In this document: piece by piece, positions 1 to 9,150 of the stretch
Numbering within the stretch: position 1 is the first letter of the stretch
Layout: each line of letters opens with the position of its first letter
DNA from: Tranzscheliella williamsii
Lineage: Eukaryota > Basidiomycota > Ustilaginomycetes > Ustilaginales > Ustilaginaceae
Assembly: GCA_023212725.1 (NCBI GenBank)
Contig: JALBYF010000072.1
Coordinates: 1-64,000, forward strand
DNA: 64,000 nucleotides
Direction of reading: 5' to 3'
Made by a program: the position numbers and the translations under genes
Notes under the pieces: generated by a model
The model's input: only the letters and a program-made list of their open reading frames with translations
What the model was told of the DNA's origin: nothing
Database searches by the model: none

Positions 1-372
1 GAGCCGGTTCTTTCTTAGTTTCGCATCGGGAGATTGTGGTTCATCTAGGGAAAAGTGTGGTCCATATATCATCGCCCTGGCAGTCACGCCATACATGTTA
101 GAGCTCAGGCGCACTTGGGACTCGGCATAGAGCTCGGATCCGTCCACACTTGGGGATGGCTTGTAAGATTCCTATCGCAAAGGGAAAAATTTGACTGAAG
201 CAGAGAGAAGGCGCGGCGGCGGGTGGAGCTGTGCGGGCGAAATTTTGGAATGGCGAGCATAATAATGAGAATTTCTATTTCTTTCAGGAAGAGCTGGAAC
301 TTATCCTATGCCTGACGCTGTCCGCAGCTCGTCGACAACCTTCCTGTCCATACCCACCGCGCGATAGCCAGA
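1..372. other. Upstream region of NOP2
   Basis: No gene is visible here. The stretch just before the NOP2 ATG at 373 is probably promoter and leader. The short frames in it have no recognisable domain. Confidence 0.5.
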
Positions 373-2466
373 ATGGGACGACGATCAAAGCAGAAGCAGG
401 CGCCGCCGCAGCCTCTGCGCGAGGACCACGTCGCCAGCTCTTCGAACAGCAAGGGGAAGCGCAAGGCCGACGATGTCGCTCCGGCTGCCAAGAAGCCCAA
501 GACCGCCAGCGCCTCGCCTGCCTCCTCGTCCGCCGCCGCTGCTGCCAACGGCAAGCAGCCAAGTAAAAAGAAGGCGATGCTCCCCGTCGTCACCGCTGCC
601 AAGGGCATCAAGGGCACCAAGACCGCCGCTAAGCCCAGATCCAAAACAGACAAGCAAAATGCCATCAACAAGGCCGTTCTCGACAACGACGACGAGAGCG
701 ACGGACTGGAATACGAGGACATGGATCAGGACGCACTAGTTGATGGCGAGGACGAAGAAGACGGCCTGGACCAAGGCCTTGAGACCGACGACGACGATCT
801 GGAGGACGCAGACGAGGACGAGGAAGCCGACCAAGTAGAGGCGGAGGACGAAGAGCAAGACCCGTTAGAATCCCTCAACCTGCCCAAGAACGGCAAGCTG
901 TCGGAAAGGCAGAGGAAAAAGGCGCTGGCGGAAGCCGAGAGGCTCGAAGAGCTGCTCAAGAGCCAAGGCCTCTCTCTGGAATCCGACGACGACGAGGGTA
1001 GCGAGGCAGGCGAGTATGAGGAAGGCGACGCCAGCCAAGACGCCGAAGAGCTTGCCGATGACTTTGATCTAGACGACAGCGACATTCCCGGCGAGGAAGG
1101 CCTCGATGAGGACGATGTCGAGCTCGACCAAGACGATGAAGACGCGGACGAGGAAGGAGAGGAGGGCGAGGATGAGGACGATGAAGGGGAGGAGAACGAG
1201 TTTATGCTACCTACTCTGGAGGAAAGGGAAGCCGAAAAGGTGCGCGGTGCGGACCTGCAGCTGGTCCACATGCGGATCCAGGAGATCGTCACCGTGCTCT
1301 CCAACTTTAAGCGTCTTGCTATCGATGGCCGCTCGCGCTCGGAATACATTGAACAGCTGCTGGCCGACATCTGCACCTACTACGGCTACAACGCCTTCCT
1401 TGCCGAGAAGCTCTTTGCGCTCTTCTCGCCCGCCGAGGCCATCGAGTTCTTCGAGGCCAACGAGACGCCGCGTCCGGTCACCATCCGTGCCAACACGCTG
1501 CGGACGCGGAGGCGCGACTTGGCACAGGCGCTTATCAACCGCGGCGTCAACCTGGAGCCGATCGGCACATGGAGCAAGGTGGGTCTGCAGGTCTTTGAGT
1601 CCGCCGTGCCCGTCGGCGCGACGCCCGAGTATCTTGCAGGACACTACATGCTCCAGGCCGCGTCCAGTTTCTTGCCGTGTATCGCGCTGGCACCGCAGCC
1701 CAACGAGCGGGTGCTCGATATGGCCTCGGCCCCCGGCGGCAAGTCGACCTACCTGTCGGCACTCATGCAGAACACGGGCACAGTGTTTGCAAACGACTCG
1801 AACAAGAACCGGATCAAGAGCCTCACCGCCAACGTGCACCGGCTTGGCTGCAAGAATGTGGTGGTGTGCAACTACGACGGCCGACAGTTTCCCAAGGTAA
1901 TCGGTGGCTTTGATCGCGTCCTGCTCGACTCGCCCTGCTCGGGGACCGGAGTGATCCACAAGGACCCGAGCGTCAAGGTCAACAAGAGCGAGCGCGACTT
2001 TGCGCTGCTCACCCACCTCCAGAAGCAGCTCCTGCTGTGTGCGGTCGACTCGGTCAACCCGCGCTCCAAGACGGGCGGCTACGTTGTCTACTCGACCTGC
2101 TCCGTCATGGTCGAGGAGAACGAGGAGGTGGTCCAGTACGTCCTCCGCAAACGCTCCAACGTCCGCATCGTCCCCACCGCCATCCAGTTCGGCCGCGACG
2201 GCTTCCGCAGCTTCCAGAGCAAGCACTTTGACGACCGCATGCATCTCGCTCGCCGCATCTTCCCGCACGTACACAACCTCGACGGCTTCTTTGTCTGCAA
2301 ACTCAAAGTCGACGTCCCCCCACCCAACCACACCGCCGCCGCCTCCGTCCCCGCCCCCACCGCCTCGGACCCCACCCCCTCCCTCGACGTCCCCGATGAC
2401 CAGCAGCGCATCCAAAAATCCCTCGCCAAAAATAACCCCGCCAAGCCAAAGCGCTCCGCCCAGTAA
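373..2466 (+). CDS. NOP2: 25S rRNA (cytosine-5)-methyltransferase Nop2 (NOL1/NSUN family)
   Basis: This nucleolar enzyme methylates a cytosine in 25S rRNA with S-adenosylmethionine and is needed for large-subunit assembly. The 697-residue protein starts with a basic, Lys-rich segment (nuclear/nucleolar targeting) and then a very acidic stretch at about residues 110-285. The methyltransferase domain follows: SAM-binding VLDMASAPGG at 447-456, the PCSGTG motif with Cys522, and the catalytic TCS motif with Cys576. Both cysteines expected in this family are present, so it should be active. The tail after about 655 is Pro/Ala-rich and poorly conserved. The ATG at 373 gives an N-terminus typical of fungal Nop2. 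No intron is needed. The gene converges on POL3 with about 220 bp between the stops. Confidence 0.96.
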   Translation: MGRRSKQKQAPPQPLREDHVASSSNSKGKRKADDVAPAAKKPKTASASPASSSAAAAANGKQPSKKKAMLPVVTAAKGIKGTKTAAKPRSKTDKQNAINKAVLDNDDESDGLEYEDMDQDALVDGEDEEDGLDQGLETDDDDLEDADEDEEADQVEAEDEEQDPLESLNLPKNGKLSERQRKKALAEAERLEELLKSQGLSLESDDDEGSEAGEYEEGDASQDAEELADDFDLDDSDIPGEEGLDEDDVELDQDDEDADEEGEEGEDEDDEGEENEFMLPTLEEREAEKVRGADLQLVHMRIQEIVTVLSNFKRLAIDGRSRSEYIEQLLADICTYYGYNAFLAEKLFALFSPAEAIEFFEANETPRPVTIRANTLRTRRRDLAQALINRGVNLEPIGTWSKVGLQVFESAVPVGATPEYLAGHYMLQAASSFLPCIALAPQPNERVLDMASAPGGKSTYLSALMQNTGTVFANDSNKNRIKSLTANVHRLGCKNVVVCNYDGRQFPKVIGGFDRVLLDSPCSGTGVIHKDPSVKVNKSERDFALLTHLQKQLLLCAVDSVNPRSKTGGYVVYSTCSVMVEENEEVVQYVLRKRSNVRIVPTAIQFGRDGFRSFQSKHFDDRMHLARRIFPHVHNLDGFFVCKLKVDVPPPNHTAAASVPAPTASDPTPSLDVPDDQQRIQKSLAKNNPAKPKRSAQ

Positions 2467-2688
2467 CACCCTTCCCCCACCACGCGTCCCCTCTACTGTT
2501 CCCGGCTTGCTGGCCTCTAGTCACTGATGCTGAATCTGATTCTAGGATGCCTGCTGCCCTGCTGTCTCTCTTTGCTTTGTGTGGGCTGTGCGGTGCGTGC
2601 TCCGCGGGATGGGTATCGATGCGAATGCGCGTGGGATAGCATGCAGGAGTGCGAGACTAGGAGGCGGGCGGGGAGGGGGGAAGCGGGG

Positions 2689-5600
2689 CTACCAGTCGGT
2701 GTCGAAGCGCTGGACGACGTGGACGGCGTCCTCGACGTCCTTCTGGGCGCGCTTGCGCTTGAAGAAGATGGGGCAGTCTTTGTTGGTGCAGAGGACGTCC
2801 TGGGCGAGGCTGCCCTGGCAGCGCTGGCAGCAAGTCCACAGGCGGGCGAACTCGACCTCGAGTGCCGAGGCGCGCGCCAGCTTCTCGTGGTAGAGCTGCG
2901 CGACGCGCGGCCGGCAGTTCTTGCACACCGCCATCGCCTCCCCCCGCAACGGCGTCCGGCAGCCCAGACACTGCACCGTCTTGACGGCAAACTTCATCAG
3001 CGCGCCCACGTTCGACGTCGCCACCTGCACCACCCGCGTATGCTCGCCATTCAGCATCGTGCTCGCCTTGGGCCCCATGATCGGCTCAAAAATCCGCAGC
3101 AGCGGCTTCGACAGCTGGTTCTCCAGATAGTAGCGCGTGTCGATCGGAATGTTGTGGTCCAGCACATAGATCGGATCCTCGGACCGCTCGTACGCCGCGC
3201 TGCCCTTGGCCCCCTTGACAATTACATAGGCAACACGGTCGCCCAGCGCCGGCGCCGAACCCGCGTCTCGCTTGCGCATCCGCTCGGCCAGCTCGACGTG
3301 CGCCTGCTTGGCAGCATAGTCTGCCTTGGCCAACGCCTTGGTGATGACCAGCTGCGACATGTCCACCTTATTCTGCAACAGATCTGAAATGATATTCTTG
3401 GCATACTCTTCCGCACCTTTCACATCGCGGTCGATCAGCATCTTGCGCAGACACGTGTCAATCACCGTCTGCACCAGGCGGCAATTGTCTCGACGCACTG
3501 TCTCGATGCCTTTGGTGTCCATCTTGTCATATTTGTCTGGGCGTGTCCAGTAGAGACCAGCATATCTCTTCTTGCTAATTAGCAGATAGGGAAAGTAGAC
3601 CTTCTCAAACTCGAGTCGGATCGGATTGACAAAGGTCTCGGAGACGATGCCCGCCGCTTCGGCACCGAGCTCCATCGCCTTGGCTAGGTCCGGCACGCCA
3701 AACTTGACCATGACCGAGTCTGTGTCGCCGTAAATGACCTCGGCGTCGTGATCGTAGCCGTTGGCGATGGTATAATGCTTCTCTACATACGCTTTGGTCT
3801 GGTCGATCATCTGCCGGCCGTAGGCGGTGACGCTCATCGAGATCTCTAGACAGGGTAACTTGCCGATGGTGGCTCCCGTAAAGCCGTAGACCGAGTTGGC
3901 ACTGATCTTGAGCGCCAACTGACGACCGTCCAGAACGGCACGCCGGAAGGGATCGGTCTCCTTCTTCAGATCTGCCTTGGCCCGCTTACGCGCACTGAGC
4001 AGATTCTCGAGCACCGTGGGGAGGAGACCTTTGCGCATACGGGTGGTGGCAAAAAAGTTGTTGTTAGGCGTGCGAACGTAATCGACATCGAGCTTCAGAT
4101 CGAGGCGGTCGATGGTTTTCTGGTCGAGCAGTGTGGTGTAGCAAAGGTTGTGGGCCATCATGATGGAGGGATACAGAGAGGCGAAATCAAGAGTGGCGAT
4201 GGGACGATCGTAGTAACCCACTTTGGGCTCGAGAACAGTGGCGCCTTCGTACTGGTCTTCGGTGCCTTCTCCCTTGTAGGCGGGCACGAGGTAGTTGTCT
4301 TCGTTGGCCTTGCGAAAGAGCTGCGAGACGACTTTGATCTGTTGTCCGCGGGAGAGGAGATAGTTGAACGGCACGCCGGTGACTCTTGCCATTTCAATGT
4401 AGTTGATGAAACACATGAGCTTGTCCATGAGCCGTTGTGGGAGATAAGCATCCTTGAGACAGTAGACGGCCAATCGACGGCGGGCCTCAGGGCCGGCATT
4501 TTGGAGTTCGGTGATGAGCGAGAAATGGACATCCTCCTTCTGCTCTCCAAGGAACTCAAAGGAAACCGAGTTGAGCGAGTAGGAGCGCAGCTTGTAGTCG
4601 CGCTGCATGACCTGAAGCATGTCAAGCTGGAGACGACCCTGTAGCTCGGTATTTTTGGAGTCTCGCGTGCCGTAGGCTTTGGAGGAGAAGTGGGTCTCCT
4701 TGGCCTCTGTGCGCAGACCTCGTTCTCTGCCCAGATAGGCAAACTTGGTGGATTTGAGAGCCTTGGCTCGGTCGAGCAGATAGGGAAAATCAAAATTGGA
4801 AATGTTGTAGCCAATAACGACGTCCGGATCGACCTCTTGGATGAACTGCGCCCAGGCTTCGAGCATGTCGAGCTCCTTGTTGAAGGAAAGTACCTGGCTG
4901 CCGACAATGTGGGAGCAGGTGTTGAGTGTGAAAACGTTCTTGACAAACGGCGCGCTCTCGCCTTGGCGGGTGACCATGTTGGCGATCTGAATGACGGGGT
5001 CTACCGAAGCTTCCGGGAATACGCCTTTGCGGCCGGCACACTCGATGTCGAAGCTGAGGATGCGGAGCGGCGCGATCTTGGACCACTCGTCGTCGGGCGC
5101 ATAAGAGATGAGGGCATCTGTGCTGCAGTCAAGCTCGATCTGGGTGAGCGAGACTTTTTGATTCTCGGGACGGAGCTTGTATTGACCTGGTTGGATCTGG
5201 AGCCAGTTCATGCCAACAATGTTGAGGTCGATCATGAAGCGGAGGGTATATGCGATGTTTTCGTAGGTCAAGCTGTTCTCCCCGGGGGTGAAGAGGTCTC
5301 GAAAGCCGACCTCTCCTCGCTCGAAGGAACCCCTCACTTTGGGCACGCTGCGGAGATCGGAGAGGGTGATCTTGATGAAGGCGACATTTTCGTCACCAGC
5401 ATAACCCATCAGACTCTTTTTGCTGACGACCTCTGTTTTGTGGACGCTCCTGTTGCCGAAGAGGACATTGAGGTGGTTTGTAAAGTCCTTGCAGGTGCTG
5501 GGAGTGAAGCCACGGGGGGCATGAAGATAGAAATAGGGCAGGAAGCCGTGGACATGGGTGCAGACCGAATGGCCTTGGGCGGTGACGCCGTAGATACGGA

Positions 5601-5877
5601 TGGCTGGTGGTTGGCCTACGTGCTGATGCTCTTCGATGTCGATCTGCTGAAAGATGACAGGCTGTGTCGCGGGGTCGAAGGGTTCGAGCTGAGGCCGAGG
5701 CCATAAGGCTTGGTCGTCGATCTGCTGGATGGCATCTGCCTCTTCCTTGAGCTTCTTGAGTGTGTCGGTAAAGTCAGACGAATGATGGTCCTCCCCCTTG
5801 CGCTTCTTGGCAGCTTGAAGGCGGGGCGCTGGCTGGCCATTCAAGGGTCTCAAGGCATCGGAGGGGACAGGCGCCAT
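2689..5877 (-). CDS. POL3: DNA polymerase delta catalytic subunit (family B)
   Basis: Replicative polymerase with 3'-5' proofreading; acts in the nucleus at the replication fork (mainly lagging strand) with PCNA. The protein has 1062 residues, usual for Pol3/Cdc2, and is encoded without introns. Exonuclease motif I FDIEC has the metal ligands D277 and E279; Exo II reads YNISNFDFPYLL. Polymerase motif A is DFASLYPSIM with D564, and motif C is YGDTDS with D718 and D720. The C-terminal cysteine modules are complete: CysA starts at C970 (PCNA-binding zinc finger), and CysB around residues 1018-1040 carries the Fe-S ligands in other Pol3 proteins. The ATG at 5877 is the first in frame. An ACGCGT element lies about 270 bp upstream. 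Confidence 0.97.
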   Translation of the reverse strand: MAPVPSDALRPLNGQPAPRLQAAKKRKGEDHHSSDFTDTLKKLKEEADAIQQIDDQALWPRPQLEPFDPATQPVIFQQIDIEEHQHVGQPPAIRIYGVTAQGHSVCTHVHGFLPYFYLHAPRGFTPSTCKDFTNHLNVLFGNRSVHKTEVVSKKSLMGYAGDENVAFIKITLSDLRSVPKVRGSFERGEVGFRDLFTPGENSLTYENIAYTLRFMIDLNIVGMNWLQIQPGQYKLRPENQKVSLTQIELDCSTDALISYAPDDEWSKIAPLRILSFDIECAGRKGVFPEASVDPVIQIANMVTRQGESAPFVKNVFTLNTCSHIVGSQVLSFNKELDMLEAWAQFIQEVDPDVVIGYNISNFDFPYLLDRAKALKSTKFAYLGRERGLRTEAKETHFSSKAYGTRDSKNTELQGRLQLDMLQVMQRDYKLRSYSLNSVSFEFLGEQKEDVHFSLITELQNAGPEARRRLAVYCLKDAYLPQRLMDKLMCFINYIEMARVTGVPFNYLLSRGQQIKVVSQLFRKANEDNYLVPAYKGEGTEDQYEGATVLEPKVGYYDRPIATLDFASLYPSIMMAHNLCYTTLLDQKTIDRLDLKLDVDYVRTPNNNFFATTRMRKGLLPTVLENLLSARKRAKADLKKETDPFRRAVLDGRQLALKISANSVYGFTGATIGKLPCLEISMSVTAYGRQMIDQTKAYVEKHYTIANGYDHDAEVIYGDTDSVMVKFGVPDLAKAMELGAEAAGIVSETFVNPIRLEFEKVYFPYLLISKKRYAGLYWTRPDKYDKMDTKGIETVRRDNCRLVQTVIDTCLRKMLIDRDVKGAEEYAKNIISDLLQNKVDMSQLVITKALAKADYAAKQAHVELAERMRKRDAGSAPALGDRVAYVIVKGAKGSAAYERSEDPIYVLDHNIPIDTRYYLENQLSKPLLRIFEPIMGPKASTMLNGEHTRVVQVATSNVGALMKFAVKTVQCLGCRTPLRGEAMAVCKNCRPRVAQLYHEKLARASALEVEFARLWTCCQRCQGSLAQDVLCTNKDCPIFFKRKRAQKDVEDAVHVVQRFDTDW

Positions 5878-7385
5878 GGTTGGGTAGATCTGCGCGGAAC
5901 TGAGCAGCGCCTACGACCGCTTGCTGCGGGAGGATGCGGCGAGGCGGCCTGCGCTGCCGTAGCTGCCAGCACGGGACAGAGACAGGAGACGATGTCCAAG
6001 ACGCTGAACGCGGGCTGTGGATGGTTGCTGCCAAAGAATTGCTGTTCGAAGAGGCTTGATGGTAGGATCAAGAACGGCTCAGTCGCCTTCTTGGTGTTGA
6101 GCAAAGGTATGACACTTCTATGCGTCGTTGTGCACTTTGCGCGACGCGTGACAGCCTTCTGCAAATCTTACATTCTTTCATTCACATTCGGAACGGCGCA
6201 CAACACGCGCAGATCGGGGATAGGGACACCGGCACATCGGCGATAGCAAGATCAGTATTGGGAATCTAACACCTCAAACCATCTTATCTGGCCCGGCAGC
6301 CTTCAGCCGTGAGTATGAGTATTGAGTGTGAGTTGTTCGGTGCCTGTCGTTAGCGAGGACCTGTCGATATGGCGACAGAATCTGGCTTGGCTTGCATCGA
6401 TTCTGCACATCGGTATGGCGGTTGTGTCGACTGGCTCAGATAGGGATCGGATGGATGACAGTGAGGAAGGTGTCTGGGCGCGTCGGCGGGAATAGCCAGC
6501 ACAAGGCAGGGCTTTCCAGGGCGCAGCCATCCTCCTTCTGTGGGGGAAGGAGGGCCAGCCAAATGAACGGCAACGTCTAGCGTCCGCCGGCATGATTGCC
6601 AAGGCCGGGCTGATCGTCAGCAACAGCAGTAGCTTCGACGGCCCCTTTCATGTTTTGTAAAGGCTTCCCTTTCACCGCGGCTCTCGGTGTGCTCGGACCC
6701 TTCCCCTATCGTGTCGCAGCCCACCCTGCTTTTCCATGCACCACGCTGTGCTATTGTCCGAGTGTTGTCCTGTTTTGCACCCACCATCGTCTAGAGCGTT
6801 GCTACTGGTAACTGCCTCGCATGCACTGAAAACGGTGTCGGAAGAGCAGCAGCTTTGGGTGGCAAAGGGAGCAACCCTTCCAAAGCCCAGGCTGGCAGGC
6901 CCATCGCACATGCACACTGATGAAGCCGTCGGCAGAAAGATCCGCTGATTGCAAGCACTCCTCGAGCGCACCTGCTGCCTTTCTTTCGCCAATCGTCCCG
7001 CCCGCTGTTTTCACCTTCTGCTCAACCGCATTCCATATTTCGCCACATTCGCTCCCAAGTAACCCAGCTCTTCCAGGCCTTGGTCGTGGCAGAAGAACTG
7101 AGTTCCGCGCTGCTCATGACACGCTCAAGCTCAAGAACCAGAGATCATCGTCCGCTTCATCAACACACGCCCTTTGCCCTTACGCTTTCTTCTGCTCTTT
7201 GCTTCCTCTCCTTCAGATCAACATTCGCTTGTGTTTCCCAGTCAGCCCCCCGGCTTACTCACTCACGACGGCTACACCAGCATTCACCTTCCGCACTGTT
7301 CAACTTAGCCAGTGCTATCTGGAACCTTGCCGCCAAAGGCTTTACATTGCTTGCAAGCAGATGCAATCGGTGTGGGCATTGACCC
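5878..7385. other. Divergent intergenic region between POL3 and the HMG-box gene
   Basis: About 1.5 kb without a supportable gene. It holds the POL3 promoter on the left. On the right (from about 6,960) is a C/T-rich leader typical of a fungal 5' UTR for the HMG-box gene. Short frames in it show no domain and no consistent splice pattern. Confidence 0.5.
6144..6149. promoter_or_regulatory. MluI cell-cycle box (MCB) candidate upstream of POL3
   Basis: The hexamer ACGCGT lies about 270 bp upstream of the POL3 ATG. In yeasts this is the core of the MBF site that drives G1/S transcription of replication genes, including DNA polymerases. A hexamer can occur by chance in GC-rich DNA; position and gene identity are the only support. 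Confidence 0.4.
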
Positions 7386-9020
7386 ATGCCGTCAACAGCA
7401 GCCTACGCAAACACTAGCGCACCTGTCGGTATGTCTGCCTTGCCCAGCTTTGTCGCGGTGGATACTGCGGTCTGCCCACTATCATCGGACTATTCTGGGG
7501 CCAGTTGCGGTCCATCTACCCATTGTGGCCGCGAAGCGCGCGTACGCAAGTCTTCTGCCAGTGGTGGGCGAATTTGCGATGGTGCGGGCACGGGGGCAGC
7601 GGAGCCGGCGAGCGGGGGGGGCAAGCCAGGCGCGGTGCTGCGCAAGATCCCGCGCCCACCGAATGCGTTCATCCTGTACCGGTCTGACAAGATGCGGCAG
7701 CTTGCGCGGTCGGATGAGGCGGCAGCGGGGGAGGTGGGCGGGGTGGGGCCGGGGGCGCGCGCCGCGGTGAGCAAGCTGGACTATCAGCGGGAGCTGAGCA
7801 AGCGGATCGGCGAGTTGTGGCGCCAGGAGGAGACGGACGTCAAGGCGCTCTTCTATGCCAAGGCGCAGCAGGCGGCGCACGAGCATGCGCTCCGCTATCC
7901 TGACTACCGCTACCGGCCTGCGCGCAAGGCCGAGCTGGTGGCTCCGCGGCCAGCGGCTCTCGATGCTGATTTTGCCCCCGCCCCGCGCGGGCCGCTCTCT
8001 GGGGCCGGGTCGGGCAGCGGCCGCCGCCGCGCATCCCTCGACGGCGGCAAGGGCAAGGCGGCACCGTATGCGCATCGCCGGCGCGGCTCGTCCCCCGCGG
8101 CTCCTGCAGTCCCAGTCGTGGCGCAACCGGCGCGGTCGCGCTCAAAGCTGTCGCCATCCGTGTCCACTAGCGCTGGCCACTCCCGCCGCCCCGATGCACC
8201 GCACCCGGACGGGTTCGACACGCTGCTGCCGCTCGACCTACGCGAGCAGCGCGAGACCAAGACGGTCCTGCTGGCGCCCCTGGCCGAGCCAGCCGTGCCG
8301 GTGGGCCTCGCCATCACCAGCGACGACGCGCAACATCAGGGAGGCGCTGTGCCCGTCACCGACGCCGTCAAGCGTGCGCTGCCTCCAGCTCGACGCGCGC
8401 TCCTCGAGGCCTCGCTCGCACAGCGCGGGCTCGTCCCCGCTCCCTCAGCCCCCTGCATGCCCCCGCCAGCGCACACTTTCCACCCTCCCCCCGCTGCCGA
8501 CACACAGGCATGCATCGACCCCTGGGTCCTCCACGACGAAAGCACTACCCACCTCAAGCGCCAGCCGCCCACCAACGAAGCGTACTGCAGCAATGCCACC
8601 GACATGTTCGATGTCCATATCGACCCGGCCGCGTACACCCACTACAGCGCCCTCGCCCACTGGCATCCACCCGCGCCCGCCTGGTATCCCCTCCCGGAAA
8701 CGCCCCTCTGGCCCACCGACCCCGAGCCGCCGATGCAAGCCATGCCCTGCCCGCCAGACCCGCTCCCGACCGACTACGACTACGCCAGCATGTACGCCGC
8801 CGTCCAGGCGCTCCTCGACCAGATCGTGCCCCCGCCTGCCCTGCCCTCATACACCCCCGACGTCGCCGCGCCCGAACCTAGCAACTACAGCCGCCCCCTC
8901 CCGCCCGCCACTCCGTCGTGCTCCACTCCGCCGCCCTGCACTGCCAAGTCCCGCCTCCGCGCCTGGACCGACGCCCACCTCCCAGGCCTGCACCTTGGCA
9001 AGAAGGAACACCGTCCGTAG
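7386..9020 (+). CDS. HMG-box (MATA_HMG-type) transcription factor
   Basis: Predicted sequence-specific nuclear regulator of 544 residues. The HMG box spans about 87-182. It opens with IPRPPNAFILYRSDKMRQL, continues with a helix-2 region (RELSKRIGELW), and ends with the ALRYPDYRYRPARK signature of fungal mating-type/Ste11-like HMG boxes. About 20 extra residues (Ala/Gly/Glu-rich, about 107-130) separate helix 1 from helix 2. The rest is low-complexity, rich in Pro, Ser and Ala, with no other domain. Smuts use such proteins in pheromone signalling and mating control (Prf1, Rop1), but I cannot tell which paralogue this is, and it is shorter than I would expect for Prf1. The ATG at 7386 starts the frame after a C/T-rich leader. 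It converges on the Zn2Cys6 gene. Confidence 0.85.
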   Translation: MPSTAAYANTSAPVGMSALPSFVAVDTAVCPLSSDYSGASCGPSTHCGREARVRKSSASGGRICDGAGTGAAEPASGGGKPGAVLRKIPRPPNAFILYRSDKMRQLARSDEAAAGEVGGVGPGARAAVSKLDYQRELSKRIGELWRQEETDVKALFYAKAQQAAHEHALRYPDYRYRPARKAELVAPRPAALDADFAPAPRGPLSGAGSGSGRRRASLDGGKGKAAPYAHRRRGSSPAAPAVPVVAQPARSRSKLSPSVSTSAGHSRRPDAPHPDGFDTLLPLDLREQRETKTVLLAPLAEPAVPVGLAITSDDAQHQGGAVPVTDAVKRALPPARRALLEASLAQRGLVPAPSAPCMPPPAHTFHPPPAADTQACIDPWVLHDESTTHLKRQPPTNEAYCSNATDMFDVHIDPAAYTHYSALAHWHPPAPAWYPLPETPLWPTDPEPPMQAMPCPPDPLPTDYDYASMYAAVQALLDQIVPPPALPSYTPDVAAPEPSNYSRPLPPATPSCSTPPPCTAKSRLRAWTDAHLPGLHLGKKEHRP

Positions 9021-9150
9021 CGTCCCGAGGCGGCACCGCGGAGCAGGCAGCAGCACACACGCGCGGCACGCTTGTGGGAAATCCTGGCATTCGCGCGTGG
9101 CTGTCTGACAGTGTCCAGTCGTGCGCCGCGGGCTGGTGGGGTCGCGCAGG

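Noticed and set aside
726..1376. Ser-rich frame antisense to the NOP2 acidic region
   Set aside because: Poly-Ser arises from reading GAC/GAG repeats backwards; not a gene.
1207..2469. 420-codon frame antisense to NOP2
   Set aside because: Mirrors the codon bias of NOP2; Gly/Val/Asp-rich and without any recognisable domain.
4690..5706. 338-codon plus-strand frame inside POL3
   Set aside because: Overlaps the exonuclease domain of POL3 in antisense and has no domain of its own.
6862..6870. GCAAAGGGA, one mismatch from the smut pheromone response element ACAAAGGGA
   Set aside because: Single imperfect copy, no cluster; expected by chance in a window of this size.
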